Assembly: GCF_003260015.1 (NCBI RefSeq)
Contig: NZ_QCXS01000002.1
Span: 992,001-1,056,000 of the forward strand
From: Nakamurella deserti
Lineage (GTDB): Bacteria; Actinomycetota; Actinomycetes; Mycobacteriales; Nakamurellaceae
Length of the DNA stretch: 64,000 nt
Reading direction: 5' to 3'
Position 1 is the first letter of the stretch. Every line of letters starts with the position of its first letter. A program made the translations under genes and the position numbers. Below are positions 8,202-17,617 of this stretch, piece by piece. The notes under the pieces are model-generated. The model was not told the origin of the DNA. It saw nothing but the letters and a program-made list of their open reading frames with translations, and made no database searches.

Positions 8202-8233
8202 GCATCCGTGAGCCCCACGAGAGGACGTTCTTC

Positions 8234-8617
8234 ATGGCCACCACTGAACTGACCGGCGACATCTTCGAGAGCACCGTGACCGGCAACGGCATCGTGCTCG
8301 TCGACTTCTGGGCGTCCTGGTGCGGCCCGTGCCGCGCCTTCGCGCCGACCTACGACGCGGCGTCGGAGAAGCACCCCGACATTGTCTTCGGCAAGGTCGA
8401 CACCGAGGCCGAGCAGGGTCTCGCCGCCGCCGCCAACATCCGCTCGATCCCGACGCTGATGGCGTTCCGGGACGGCATCCTGGTGTTCTCGCAGCCCGGG
8501 GCGCTCCCGGCGAAGGGCCTCGAGCAGGTCATCGAGGGCGTCCGCGGGCTGGACATGGACGACGTCCGTGCGCAGGTCGCCAAGGCCCACGAGGCCCAGG
8601 CCGGCGCCCAGGTCTGA
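8234..8617 (+). CDS. trxA: Thioredoxin
   Basis: A 127-residue thioredoxin with the active site WCGPC (Cys30, Cys33), the FWASWCGPC context, and the cis-Pro loop IRSIPTL near residue 76. It reduces protein disulfides and works with thioredoxin reductase (not in this window). It is slightly longer than the usual 105-110 residues, with a C-terminal Ala/Gln-rich tail (KAHEAQAGAQ). A GAGAGGA ribosome site lies about eight bases before the ATG. The upstream sigma-R-like promoter predicts induction by thiol oxidation. Transcription appears to end at the strong hairpins at 8631-8719. Confidence 0.93.
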   Translation: MATTELTGDIFESTVTGNGIVLVDFWASWCGPCRAFAPTYDAASEKHPDIVFGKVDTEAEQGLAAAANIRSIPTLMAFRDGILVFSQPGALPAKGLEQVIEGVRGLDMDDVRAQVAKAHEAQAGAQV

Positions 8618-8630
8618 TCGACCGCCCACC

Positions 8631-8671
8631 GCACGAAGGCTCCACCCGGACACCGGGTGGAGCCTTCGTGC
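8631..8671. terminator. Perfect 19-bp stem hairpin between trxA and lon
   Basis: Arms 8631-8649 and 8653-8671 are fully complementary with a 3-base loop (ACA). It lies 14 bases after the thioredoxin stop, in a convergent gap, so it can stop transcription from both sides. There is no U-tract, as is common in actinobacteria. Confidence 0.85.
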
Positions 8672-8684
8672 ATGTCGGGGCCGG

Positions 8685-8719
8685 GTGTCCCGGGACCGCT
8701 CGGAGCGGTCCCGGGACAC
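8685..8719. terminator. Second hairpin, next to the lon stop codon
   Basis: GTGTCCCGGGACCGCT (8685-8700) pairs with its complement at 8704-8719 around a 3-base loop. It sits two bases from the end of lon and, with the 8631-8671 hairpin, forms a tandem bidirectional terminator. Confidence 0.75.
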
Positions 8720-8721
8720 GG

Positions 8722-11094
8722 TCAGGCAGCCGCCCGCGCCGCGGCCGGGTCGGCCGCCTCCAGGGCGTGATCGAGGATCTCCCGGATGTCGCCGACCGGC
8801 CGGACGTCGAGCAGGGCGAGGATCTCCGCCGGCACGTCGTCCAGGTCGGGCTCGTTGCGCAGTGGGATGAACACCGTCCGCACCCCGGCCCGCTGGGCGG
8901 CCAGCAGCTTCTGCTTGACGCCGCCGATGGGGAGCACCCGCCCGCTGAGCGTCACCTCACCGGTCATCGCCACGTCCGAACGCACCGGGCGGCCGGTGGC
9001 CATCGAGGTGAGCGCCGTGATCATCGTGACCCCGGCGGACGGGCCGTCCTTGGGCACCGCACCGGCCGGTACGTGCAGATGCACGCCCCGCCGCAGCACC
9101 GCGGGGTCGATGCCGAGGTCGGCGGCGTGGGACCGGACGTAGGACAACGCGATGCGCGCCGACTCCTTCATCACGTCACCGAGCTGCCCGGTCAGCGTCA
9201 GCTCGCCGGTGCCGCCCTCGGTCGGGATCGAGCCGGCCTCGATGAACAGCACGTCACCGCCGAGTCCGGTGACGGCCAGGCCGGTGGCCACGCCCGGGGT
9301 GGAGGTGCGCTCGGCGGTCTCCGGGGTGAACCGGGGACGGCCGACCAGCCCGCGCAGATCCGCGGCGTCCACCGTGAGCGCACCGGTCCCGTCGTCCAGC
9401 CGGGTCGCCGCCTTGCGCAGCACCTTGGCCAGCAGCCGCTCGAGCTGCCGAACCCCGGCCTCGTGGGTGTGGGAGGTGACGAGCTCCCGCAGGGCGGCGT
9501 CGGTGACCGTCACCTCCGCGGGGTCGATCGCCGCCCGCTCCAGCTGCCGGGGCAGCAGGTGCGTGCGGGCGATGGCCACCTTGTCGTCCTCGGTGTAGCC
9601 GTCCAGCTGGATGAGCTCCATCCGGTCCAGCAGCGGGCCGGGGATGGTGTCGAGCACGTTGGCGGTGGCCAGGAAGACCACGTCGGACAGGTCCAGGTCG
9701 ACGTCGAGGTAGTGGTCGCGGAACGTGTGGTTCTGCGCCGGGTCGAGCACCTCCAACAATGCGGACGACGGATCACCCCGGTACCCGTGCCCATCAGACC
9801 CGACCTTGTCGATCTCGTCCAGCAGGACGACCGGGTTCATCGAGCCCGCCTCGGCGATGGCCCGCACGATCCGGCCGGGCAGCGCGCCGACGTAGGTGCG
9901 CCGGTGCCCGCGGATCTCGGCCTCGTCGCGGACGCCACCGAGGGCGACCCGGACGAACGTGCGGCCCAGGGCGGTGGCCACACTCTCGCCGAGCGAGGTC
10001 TTGCCGACCCCGGGCGGGCCGACGAGGGCCAGGACCGCGCCCGAGCCGCGGCCGCCGACGACCTGCAGCCCGCGGCGGTTGCGCCGCTCGCGGACCGCCA
10101 GGTACTCCACGATGCGGTCCTTGACGTCGGTGAGGCCGTGGTGGTCGGCATCGAGAACCGCTCGCGCGGCGGCGATGTCGTGGTTGTCCTCGGTGCGGAC
10201 CGACCAGGGCAGGTCGAGCACGGTGTCCAGCCAGGTGCGCAGCCAACCGGCCTCGGGAGACTGGTCGCCGGCGCGTTCCAGCTTCCCGACCTCGCGCAGG
10301 GCGGCCGTCCGGACGGACTCCGGCAGGTCGGCCGCTTGCACCCGGGCGCGGTAGTCGCCCTCCTCGCCCGCGGTGCCGTCGAGATCACCCAGCTCCTTGC
10401 GGATGGCCGCCAGTTGGGACTTGAGCAGGAATTCGCGCTGGCTCTTCTCCATGCCCTCGCGGACGTCGTCGCGGATCTTCTCGCTCACCTCGATCTCGGC
10501 GAGGTGCGCCCGGGTCCAGGCAGTCACGCGCTCCAGACGCGTGGTGAGATCGGTGGTCTCCAGCAGTTCCCGCTTCTGTTCGTCGGTCAGGTACGACGCC
10601 CAACCGGCGGCGTCGGCCAGTGCGGACGGGTCGGTCATGCGTTCGACGGTGTTGATGACCTGCCAGGCGTCGCGGTGCTGCAGGACGCCGATGACCAGCG
10701 CCTTGTACTCGACGGCGAGTTCGCGGTCGTGGTCGGTCGGGGTGGCGTCCGGCTGCGGCTGCGCCTCGACCCACAGGGCCGCACCCGGGCCGCTGACGCC
10801 GGTGCCGATCCGTGCGCGCACACCGGCACGCACGACCGCGGCCGAGGCGCCCGACGGGGTGCGACCGACCTTCTCCACGGTGGCGATCACCCCGTGGCTG
10901 GCGTAGCGGTCGGCCAGCCGCGGCACGATCAGCAGGGTGCCCTCGACGGACTCCTGGCCGTCGGGGGTGCGGACGGAGCGGGCGGCGTCGATCGCCGCGC
11001 GGGCGGCGTCGTCGAGTTCGAGGGGGACGACCATGCCCGGCAGCAGGACGGTGTCGGACAGGCTCAGGACGGGAAGTTCACGGGACGGTGACAT
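8722..11094 (-). CDS. lon: ATP-dependent protease Lon (LonA)
   Basis: A 790-residue LonA-type AAA+ protease in the cytoplasm. Domains: N-terminal LON substrate domain (about 1-190), helical linker, AAA+ ATPase with Walker A GPPGVGKT (about 357) and Walker B VVLLDEIDK (about 420), and the Ser-Lys protease with catalytic Ser in PKDGPSAGV (about 683) and Lys in GGVKQK (about 726). The ATG at 11094 is preferred over an upstream in-frame one at 11127 because GAGGAG lies four bases before it. A HAIR-type inverted repeat 18 bases upstream predicts control by the heat-shock repressor HspR, as reported for lon in Streptomyces. Confidence 0.95.
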   Translation of the reverse strand: MSPSRELPVLSLSDTVLLPGMVVPLELDDAARAAIDAARSVRTPDGQESVEGTLLIVPRLADRYASHGVIATVEKVGRTPSGASAAVVRAGVRARIGTGVSGPGAALWVEAQPQPDATPTDHDRELAVEYKALVIGVLQHRDAWQVINTVERMTDPSALADAAGWASYLTDEQKRELLETTDLTTRLERVTAWTRAHLAEIEVSEKIRDDVREGMEKSQREFLLKSQLAAIRKELGDLDGTAGEEGDYRARVQAADLPESVRTAALREVGKLERAGDQSPEAGWLRTWLDTVLDLPWSVRTEDNHDIAAARAVLDADHHGLTDVKDRIVEYLAVRERRNRRGLQVVGGRGSGAVLALVGPPGVGKTSLGESVATALGRTFVRVALGGVRDEAEIRGHRRTYVGALPGRIVRAIAEAGSMNPVVLLDEIDKVGSDGHGYRGDPSSALLEVLDPAQNHTFRDHYLDVDLDLSDVVFLATANVLDTIPGPLLDRMELIQLDGYTEDDKVAIARTHLLPRQLERAAIDPAEVTVTDAALRELVTSHTHEAGVRQLERLLAKVLRKAATRLDDGTGALTVDAADLRGLVGRPRFTPETAERTSTPGVATGLAVTGLGGDVLFIEAGSIPTEGGTGELTLTGQLGDVMKESARIALSYVRSHAADLGIDPAVLRRGVHLHVPAGAVPKDGPSAGVTMITALTSMATGRPVRSDVAMTGEVTLSGRVLPIGGVKQKLLAAQRAGVRTVFIPLRNEPDLDDVPAEILALLDVRPVGDIREILDHALEAADPAAARAAA

Positions 11095-11111
11095 CAGGCT
11101 CCTCAGGACTG

Positions 11112-11132
11112 GTTGAGTCTGATCCACTCAAG
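11112..11132 (-). promoter_or_regulatory. HAIR operator (HspR-binding type) upstream of lon
   Basis: GTTGAGT-CTGATCC-ACTCAAG matches the HspR inverted repeat CTTGAGT-N7-ACTCAAG with one change, in the outermost base of one arm. It lies 18-38 bases before the lon ATG, where it would overlap the promoter or early leader. HspR itself is not in the window. Confidence 0.75.
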
Positions 11133-11316
11133 TCTCGGCGGACCGGTGTTGTTCCCGTCGGATGCCGGCCTTCGCCGTCGGCGAACGCCGGCCGCTGCCC
11201 GGGGCCCCGGGCGGGTACCGGAGTCCCCAGGATGCCGGGGCGGCCTGGCGCCCACACCGGCCCGGTGTCGTTCCGGCACCGGCCCGCACCGACCGACTCG
11301 ACGACACGGGGTACGC

Positions 11317-13551
11317 ATGCGACGACGTCCGATCGCCCGGTCCGCGGTGCTGGTCACCGCGCTGGTCGTGAGCCTGGCGCAGGGGCCGGGCCCGTCGTCG
11401 GCGGCCCCGGCGCCGCGGGTCGCCGCGGCGGCGGCGGCACAGCCGGTCGCGCAGGCGGTCGCCCAGGCCGAGGCGAACGCCGCCGCCAACGGGGTGTCCA
11501 CGGCGATCAGCGTGGTCGACCGGGCCACCGGGGCGGTGCTGGCCGAGACCGGCAACGCCGGGTCGCAGGTCGCCTCGGAGTCGATCGTGAAACTGATGAT
11601 CGCCGCCTACCACCTGGTGGCCAACGGCGGTTGGGCGTCCACGCCCGCCGCCCTGCAGGACCGGCTGAGCTACATGCTGCGGGTGTCGGACGACTCGACC
11701 GCGACGAACCTCTTCCGCGGGGACATCGTGCCGAGCGTCGCGGCGCGGTACGGGATGGGCTCGACGACCAACGCCACCGACCGCGTCGGTCACTGGGGAG
11801 CCGTCCGGATCACCGCCCACGACATGACGACCTTCCTCTGGCGGGCGTCGCAGGACCCCGCGGTCGGTCCGTGGCTGCTGCCGGTGATGGCCCAGAGCGC
11901 CCCCCGCGGCTCGGACGGATTCGACCAGGCGTTCGGACTGAACGCGCTGTCCGGTGACCACGGTTCCAAGCAGGGCTGGGGTGGCGACAGTTTCTTCACC
12001 CGCTTTCCCTACGCCGTCCACTCGGTCGGCTACACCGACCGGTACTTCGTCGCCATCCTGCAGACGGCACCCACCTACCCGGACCCGATGCGGGCGACGG
12101 CGACCACCGCCGCGCAGCTCATCCAGGCGTCGACGGCGGTGCCGCCGGTGCGCGACGGCGACTTCGTCGTCAACGGCGACGACGGCACGCTGTACCGGGT
12201 GGCCGGCGGCGCACCGGTGTACGTCTCCGAGTTCGCCGCCGTCCCGGGATCGGCGGCGTACCGGGTGCTCTCCGGGACGGAGTTCGCCGCGCTGGCCCAG
12301 GTGCCGCGCGACGGCACGCTGCTGGAAGCGGGCGGGCAGGTCTTCATCGTGGCGGGCGGTGCGCCGCTGTACGTCTCGGACTACGGCCGGGTGGGCGGGT
12401 ACCGGCCCGGCACGGTGGTGGACCCGGCCGCGGTGCGGCGCGCCGGGGAGGGCGGCCGGTGGAGCCACCTCACCGCGGTGCCGGCCGATGGGACCCTGCT
12501 GCAGAACGGATCCGAGATCTTCGTCGTGGCCGGCGGTGCCCCCCTGTACGTCAGCGACTACGCACCGATCGGCGGATACCGCCCCGCCGTCCCGGTGGAC
12601 CCGGCCGCGCTCAACGCCGCCGGTCAGCCCGCCCCGTGGGACCACCTGCGCTTCTACCCGTCCGACGGCACGTTGCTGCAGGCCGGGCCCGACGGTTCCC
12701 CGGTGTACCTGGTGGCCGGCGGCGCTCCGACCTACGTCACCTCCTACGACGCGATCGGCGGCCCGCGGCCCGCGACCCGGGTGGATCCGGCGGCCCTGGC
12801 CAACGGAGGCCAGGGCGGGCGCTGGGCGCACCTGCGGTTCACCCCGCCGGACGGCACGTTGCTGCAGGCCGGCCCCGACGGGTCGGCGGTCTACCTGGTG
12901 GCCGGCGGCGCTCCGACCTACCTGAGCAGCTACGACGCGATCGGCGGACCGCGGCCGGCCGCCCGGGTCGACCCGGTGCAGATCGCCTACGCGGGCACCG
13001 GCGGGTGGTTCGGTCACCTGTCGTTCCGGCCGGCCGACGGCACCCTGGTGCAGGCCGGGGGCGACATCCACGTCGTGGCCGGAGGCGCTCCGGTCTACCT
13101 GTCCGACTACGCGGCCATCGGCGGCTACCGGCCGGCCTCGGTGATCGATCCCGCCGCCGTGCGCACGGCCGGCGGCCCGGCGGAGTGGAGCCATCTCACC
13201 GACGTGCCGTCCGACGGCACCCTGCTGCAGGCCGGATCCGACGTGTTCGTCGCCGCCGGCGGCGCACCGGTGTACCTGGCCGATTTCGCCGACATCGGCG
13301 GCTACCGCCCCCCGGTGCGCATCGACCCGGCCGCGGTGGCGGCTGCGGGCACCGACGACCGGTACCGGCACGTCCGCCAGGTCCCCGCGGACGGCACCGC
13401 GCTGCTCGGCAGCCCGGGCGGGCGGCGTTACGTCGTCACGGACGGCACTCCACGCCCCGCCGAGGCGGGCCCCGGGGTGACGGTCAGCCAGGCGGCGGTC
13501 GACCGGGCCGGCGAGCCCGGCGTGTGGTCGCACCTGCGGGCCACCGCCTGA
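11317..13551 (+). CDS. Secreted beta-lactamase-fold protein with eight tandem surface repeats
   Basis: A 744-residue protein with an N-terminal signal peptide (basic start, hydrophobic core, Ala-rich end near residue 32). Residues about 45-270 resemble a class A beta-lactamase/penicillin-recognising fold: SIVK at 89-92 as the SxxK, SDDS as the SxN-like element, and SKQGWG as a KTG-like element. Residues 280-744 hold eight repeats of about 53-62 residues with the core DGTLLQAG...VVAGGAPVYLSDYAAIGGYRP...VDPAAV..AG..WSHL; the first and last are divergent. Such DGTL/VAGGAP repeats occur in exported actinobacterial proteins and may bind the wall. Whether the enzyme domain is active is uncertain because the third motif is atypical. 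It is transcribed divergently from lon. Confidence 0.7.
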   Translation: MRRRPIARSAVLVTALVVSLAQGPGPSSAAPAPRVAAAAAAQPVAQAVAQAEANAAANGVSTAISVVDRATGAVLAETGNAGSQVASESIVKLMIAAYHLVANGGWASTPAALQDRLSYMLRVSDDSTATNLFRGDIVPSVAARYGMGSTTNATDRVGHWGAVRITAHDMTTFLWRASQDPAVGPWLLPVMAQSAPRGSDGFDQAFGLNALSGDHGSKQGWGGDSFFTRFPYAVHSVGYTDRYFVAILQTAPTYPDPMRATATTAAQLIQASTAVPPVRDGDFVVNGDDGTLYRVAGGAPVYVSEFAAVPGSAAYRVLSGTEFAALAQVPRDGTLLEAGGQVFIVAGGAPLYVSDYGRVGGYRPGTVVDPAAVRRAGEGGRWSHLTAVPADGTLLQNGSEIFVVAGGAPLYVSDYAPIGGYRPAVPVDPAALNAAGQPAPWDHLRFYPSDGTLLQAGPDGSPVYLVAGGAPTYVTSYDAIGGPRPATRVDPAALANGGQGGRWAHLRFTPPDGTLLQAGPDGSAVYLVAGGAPTYLSSYDAIGGPRPAARVDPVQIAYAGTGGWFGHLSFRPADGTLVQAGGDIHVVAGGAPVYLSDYAAIGGYRPASVIDPAAVRTAGGPAEWSHLTDVPSDGTLLQAGSDVFVAAGGAPVYLADFADIGGYRPPVRIDPAAVAAAGTDDRYRHVRQVPADGTALLGSPGGRRYVVTDGTPRPAEAGPGVTVSQAAVDRAGEPGVWSHLRATA

Positions 13552-13634
13552 TCCGTCCGGCCGCCCGGCCCCCGTCATCGACCACGGTCGCCGACGCGCG
13601 GTTCCGGAGACGGTGGCGGTGGGGGTGCGCCGAC

Positions 13635-13666
13635 GGCACCGGCGTCGCCGTCGACGCGCCGGTGCC
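13635..13666. terminator. Hairpin in the convergent gap 13552-13844
   Basis: GGCACCGGCG (13635-13644) pairs with CGCCGGTGCC (13657-13666) around a 12-base loop. It lies between the convergent repeat-protein and oxidoreductase genes. The rest of this 293-base gap shows no gene. Confidence 0.45.
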
Positions 13667-13844
13667 GGCCGGCCCCGCGGTCGAGGGGAACGGACAGTGG
13701 CAGTCCGTGATCCGGCACCGGGCGTCGCACCGGGCCGGTCGCGGTGCGGTGCGGGCTCCGGTCGTCCGCCCCCGACCCGTCGTCAGGACCGCCACCGGGG
13801 GAGGTGCGGCACGTTCGTCGACGGGGCGCCGAGCGCGGGAGGCG

Positions 13845-14867
13845 TCAGGGCAGGACGAGGAGCCGCCCGTCCACCGGACCGTCCTCGATGCGGCGGTGCG
13901 CCTCCGCCGCCGCGGCCAAGGGGTAGCGGCCGGCGATCCGGGTGGTCAGACTGCCCTCGACGACCATCCGGTTGATGAGTTGCGCACCCGCGGCGAGCTG
14001 CGCCGAGGTCGCCCGGCTGAGCACGAAGCCCTGCACGGTGATGTCCCGGGTGTACAGCGGCGCCCAGCTCATCTCCGGTGACGCCACCCGGGCCGCGGTC
14101 ACCAGCACCCGGCCGCCGGTCGCCGTCGCCGCCGCGGCCACCCGGAAGTCGTTGCCGCCGGCGGTGTCCCACCAGACCTGGACACCCCCCGGGGCGGCCC
14201 CGGAGACCTGTGCGGCCAGGTCGGGGGCGCGGTCGTCCACCACCGCGTCGGCGCCCGCCGCGCGGCAGCGCGGTGCGTTCGCCGGCCGGCAGCCGGCCAC
14301 CACCCGCACACCGGCCCGCCGGGCCAGCTGGATCGCCGCGGTGCCGACGTTGCCCGCCGCACCCCCGACGTACACCGTCCACTCCTTGCGCACTGCCGCG
14401 TGCACGAACCAGGCGAGGTAGGCGGTGATCGCCGGATGCGCCACCGCGACCAGGGTCTCGCGGTCGGCTCCGGCAGGGACGGCGTAGAGGCGGTCCTCGG
14501 CCACCACGGCCAGGTCGGTGAACGATCCCTGCCGGCCCTGGTGCCCGAGGCTGTTCGCCCACACGGCGTCACCCGGCCGGAACGAGCGCACCGCGGACCC
14601 GGTAGCGACGACGGTGCCGACCAGATCGCGACCCAGGATGAACGGGAACGGGATCGGGGTGTCGTACCGGCCGCTGCGCACATAGCCGTCGACCGGGTTG
14701 ACCGTCGCCGCCTCGACCGCCACCAGCACCTCGTCCGGTCCGAGCCCGGGGACCGGGAGGGCGGTGAGGCGGATCGTGTCGGCCGGGCCGACGCGGTCGA
14801 CGACCGCGGCGCGGCGGGACACCGGGGTCGGGGACGGAACCGGGGCCGGGGTCCGGAGCGGGGGCAT
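13845..14867 (-). CDS. NADPH:quinone reductase-like MDR-family oxidoreductase
   Basis: A 340-residue medium-chain dehydrogenase/reductase of the zinc-free quinone oxidoreductase group. It has the GroES-like N-terminal domain (ILGRDLVGTVVATG) and the Rossmann motif VYVGGAAGNVGTAAIQLARRAG. Structural-zinc Cys residues typical of alcohol dehydrogenases are absent. It probably reduces quinones or enones with NADPH in the cytoplasm; the substrate is unknown. The ATG at 14867 gives a Pro-rich N-terminal extension of about 15 residues; a GTG at 14822 would remove it and is an alternative start. It stands alone, divergent from the secreted propeller protein. Confidence 0.8.
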   Translation of the reverse strand: MPPLRTPAPVPSPTPVSRRAAVVDRVGPADTIRLTALPVPGLGPDEVLVAVEAATVNPVDGYVRSGRYDTPIPFPFILGRDLVGTVVATGSAVRSFRPGDAVWANSLGHQGRQGSFTDLAVVAEDRLYAVPAGADRETLVAVAHPAITAYLAWFVHAAVRKEWTVYVGGAAGNVGTAAIQLARRAGVRVVAGCRPANAPRCRAAGADAVVDDRAPDLAAQVSGAAPGGVQVWWDTAGGNDFRVAAAATATGGRVLVTAARVASPEMSWAPLYTRDITVQGFVLSRATSAQLAAGAQLINRMVVEGSLTTRIAGRYPLAAAAEAHRRIEDGPVDGRLLVLP

Positions 14868-15155
14868 CGCGACATCGTGTCACCGCGCCGCCGCGACCGG
14901 CAGGGACCCAGGTCGGTTGCCGGGCCGCACGCACCGATGCCGGCCCGCGCCGTCGTTCTCCTGCGGACCTCGCGACAGCCGTGGGATGATCCGTCGGCGC
15001 GAAGTGCCGCGTCCGCCGCGGCCGGTGCGGTCGGCTCGGTCCCGGGCGGACCGCCGTCAGGTGCCGGGTGGACGGCGGTGGCGGGGGCGGAACAGCCCCC
15101 CGCCGCGATGTTCCGTCCGCCGGCGTCGCCGCCGCCGAACCCCTGGGATGTGCTG

Positions 15156-17615
15156 ATGACCTCGTTCGACACCGCTGTGCAGCCGGGGGCGCGCCCCCAC
15201 GCCGGGCGCGCACGCCGCCGCCGGACCGCCGCGACGGCGGCTCTGCTGGTCGCGCTGGCGTCGGTGGGGATCGGGCGGGCCGCCCCGGCGGTGGCCGACA
15301 CCCGACCCGCGCCCGGGGTGCCCGCGACGGTCAGCGCCGACGTGCTGCCCACGGTGCAGATCAACGGCATCGTCCGGGGACAGGTCGTCGTCGGGAACAC
15401 CGTCTACGCCACCGGCGATTTCAGCGCGGCCCGGCCGGCGGGGTCGCCACTGGGCGTCGACGAGGTGCCCCGCGGCAACCTGCTGGCCTACGACATCACC
15501 ACCGGGGCGCTGTCCACCACGTTCGTCCACACGCTCAGCGGGGGCGGCGGCTCCGCGGTCGCGGCCTCCCCGGACGGCACCCGGCTCTACGTCGGCGGCA
15601 GCTTCAGCCAGGTGGACGGGGTCGACCGGCTGCGCATCGCCGCCTTCGACCTCACCCAGCCCGGCGCGCCGCTGGTGCCCACGTTCACCAACGGCGTCGA
15701 CCGCCCCGTCGCCGACATCGTGGCGACCAACGACACCGTGTTCGCGGGCGGGAGCTTCACCGGGCGGCTGCGGTCGTGGGACCGGTCCGGCGCCGTCCGG
15801 CAGGGGTGGTCGGCCACCGCCGACGGCAACGTGTTCGCCCTGGTGCTGACCCCCGACGGCAGCAAGCTGGTCGTCGGCGGCGGTTTCACCACGCTCAACG
15901 GACGTCCCGCCGCGAGCGTCGGGGCCGTCAGCGTGAGCACCGGAGCCACGATTACCCCGTGGGCGTCGGCCTCGTCGGACCTGTCCGTCTGGCCCATCCG
16001 CAACGTCGCGCCCGACGGCGCCGTGACCAGCCTCAGCACCGACGGCACCAATCTCTACATCAGCGGCTACAACTTCGGGGATCGTTCCCAGCCCCGGCTC
16101 GAGGGTACCGCGGCCCTGTCACCCACGGACGGCACCATCCGCTGGATCGGCGACTGCCACGGCGACACCTACGACGCGTTCCCGATGAACGGTGTCCTGT
16201 ACTCGGTCTCGCACGCCCACGACTGCGCCAACATCGGCGGCTTCCCGGAGTCGCCGTCCCGGCGGGCACTCGCCCAGACCACCACCGTCGGCGGGGTCAA
16301 CACGCATTCCGACGTCGGCGGCTACTACGACTTCGCGGGCTGGCCGCGTCCGAACCTGCTGCACTGGTACCCCACGCTCAACGTCGGGACCGCGTCCGGC
16401 GTCGGCCAGGCGGCGTGGTCGGTGACCGGCAACAGCGACTACATCGTGCTGGGCGGCGAGTTCACCATCGTCGACGGCGTCGCGCAGCAGGGCCTGGTCC
16501 GCTACGCGATCGCGTCGGTCGCGCCCGACCTGGCGGGCCCGACGCTGGCCAACTGGCAGTTCCCCGGCACCGCCACCGTGGCCGACGCCACCGGGCGTTC
16601 GGCCGTGTCGTTCGCCGGGACCTGGGACCCGGACAACACGGCGCTGACCTACTCGGTGTTCCGCGGGACCGGCTCCACCACCCCGGTGTGGACCTACGGC
16701 CCGGTGAAGTCGAACTTCTGGACCGTGCCGACGCTGTCGTTCGTCGACCGCAACCTCATCCCCGGCGCGGTGCACCGGTACCGCATCGTCGCCACCGACC
16801 CGTTCGGCAACTCCGTCACCGCCTACACCGGCATCGACCAGGACACCACCGCGGCGACGTATCTGGGCTCCTGGAACACCATCTCCCGAGGAATCGGCGA
16901 CATCTACGACGACGTCCGGTACACCACCACGGTGGGGGACTCGGCGGTGTTCAAGGTGACCGGGACCAACGTCAGTGTGATCGGCAACAAGGCGCCCGAC
17001 CAGGGTCTGGTGTCCATCTCGGTGGACGGCGGTGCACCGGTGACGGTGAACACCGCGGTGCCGGCGGGTGTGCAGGTGCGCGCGACGCTGTGGGCCACCA
17101 CCGGGTTGAGCAACACCCTGCACACGGTCCGGGTCACCAACCTGCAGCCGCGCTCGATGGTCATCGACGGTGTGTACGTGTTCAACCGCAGCATGGACGT
17201 GACCGTCGACGGTCAGCCCCGGGTGGCCGGCAGTGCGCTGCCGATCAACGACACCTCTCCCGCCATCACCTGGAGCGGCCAGTGGTTCGTCGACACCACC
17301 CGCGCCCCGGCCGAACTCACCATCGGTCGCGACATCCACTACACGCCGGTCGACGGCGCCACGGCGACGTTCTCCTTCGTCGGATCCGGTGTGGACGTCC
17401 TGGGTCTGTCCGGCGTGGGGCTCGGCACCGCCGAGGTCATCGTCGACGGCGTCTCCCGCGGCGTGTTCAGCCAGTCCGGCTCGGGCGCGAACATCGCCTC
17501 AACCCTGGTCTCGCTGCGCGACCTCACGATGGGCGCGCACACCGTGGTGGTGAAGAAGCTGAGCGGGAACTACCTCGTCATCGACGGTTTCGCCGCGTTC
17601 GCCGGCGCCGCCTGA
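15156..17615 (+). CDS. Secreted propeller-like protein with two C-terminal jelly-roll modules
   Basis: A protein of about 819 residues exported by a long signal peptide (RARRRRTAATAALLVALASVG). Residues about 60-460 contain repeated blades with the pattern DGTRLYVGGSFSQVDG, GTTVFAGGSFTG, DGSKLVVGGGFTTLNG and YIVLGGEFTIVDG, typical of delta-60/propeller-like surface proteins. A short Fn3-like stretch follows (about 480-560: GTWDPDNTALTYSVFRG). The last 250 residues are two similar modules of about 110 residues, each ending in a MVIDGVYVF / LVIDGFAAF strand, which look like carbohydrate-binding or galactose-binding-like jelly rolls. It is probably an adhesin or glycan-binding protein; no catalytic residues were recognised. 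Start chosen at the ATG directly before the signal peptide. Confidence 0.65.
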   Translation: MTSFDTAVQPGARPHAGRARRRRTAATAALLVALASVGIGRAAPAVADTRPAPGVPATVSADVLPTVQINGIVRGQVVVGNTVYATGDFSAARPAGSPLGVDEVPRGNLLAYDITTGALSTTFVHTLSGGGGSAVAASPDGTRLYVGGSFSQVDGVDRLRIAAFDLTQPGAPLVPTFTNGVDRPVADIVATNDTVFAGGSFTGRLRSWDRSGAVRQGWSATADGNVFALVLTPDGSKLVVGGGFTTLNGRPAASVGAVSVSTGATITPWASASSDLSVWPIRNVAPDGAVTSLSTDGTNLYISGYNFGDRSQPRLEGTAALSPTDGTIRWIGDCHGDTYDAFPMNGVLYSVSHAHDCANIGGFPESPSRRALAQTTTVGGVNTHSDVGGYYDFAGWPRPNLLHWYPTLNVGTASGVGQAAWSVTGNSDYIVLGGEFTIVDGVAQQGLVRYAIASVAPDLAGPTLANWQFPGTATVADATGRSAVSFAGTWDPDNTALTYSVFRGTGSTTPVWTYGPVKSNFWTVPTLSFVDRNLIPGAVHRYRIVATDPFGNSVTAYTGIDQDTTAATYLGSWNTISRGIGDIYDDVRYTTTVGDSAVFKVTGTNVSVIGNKAPDQGLVSISVDGGAPVTVNTAVPAGVQVRATLWATTGLSNTLHTVRVTNLQPRSMVIDGVYVFNRSMDVTVDGQPRVAGSALPINDTSPAITWSGQWFVDTTRAPAELTIGRDIHYTPVDGATATFSFVGSGVDVLGLSGVGLGTAEVIVDGVSRGVFSQSGSGANIASTLVSLRDLTMGAHTVVVKKLSGNYLVIDGFAAFAGAA

Positions 17616-17617
17616 CG

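Noticed and set aside
5841-8252. An 803-codon open frame on the plus strand across the light-receptor region
   Set aside because: It is antisense to clear domain-bearing genes on the minus strand. Long antisense frames are expected at this GC content, and its protein is Arg/Gly/His-rich with no recognisable domain.
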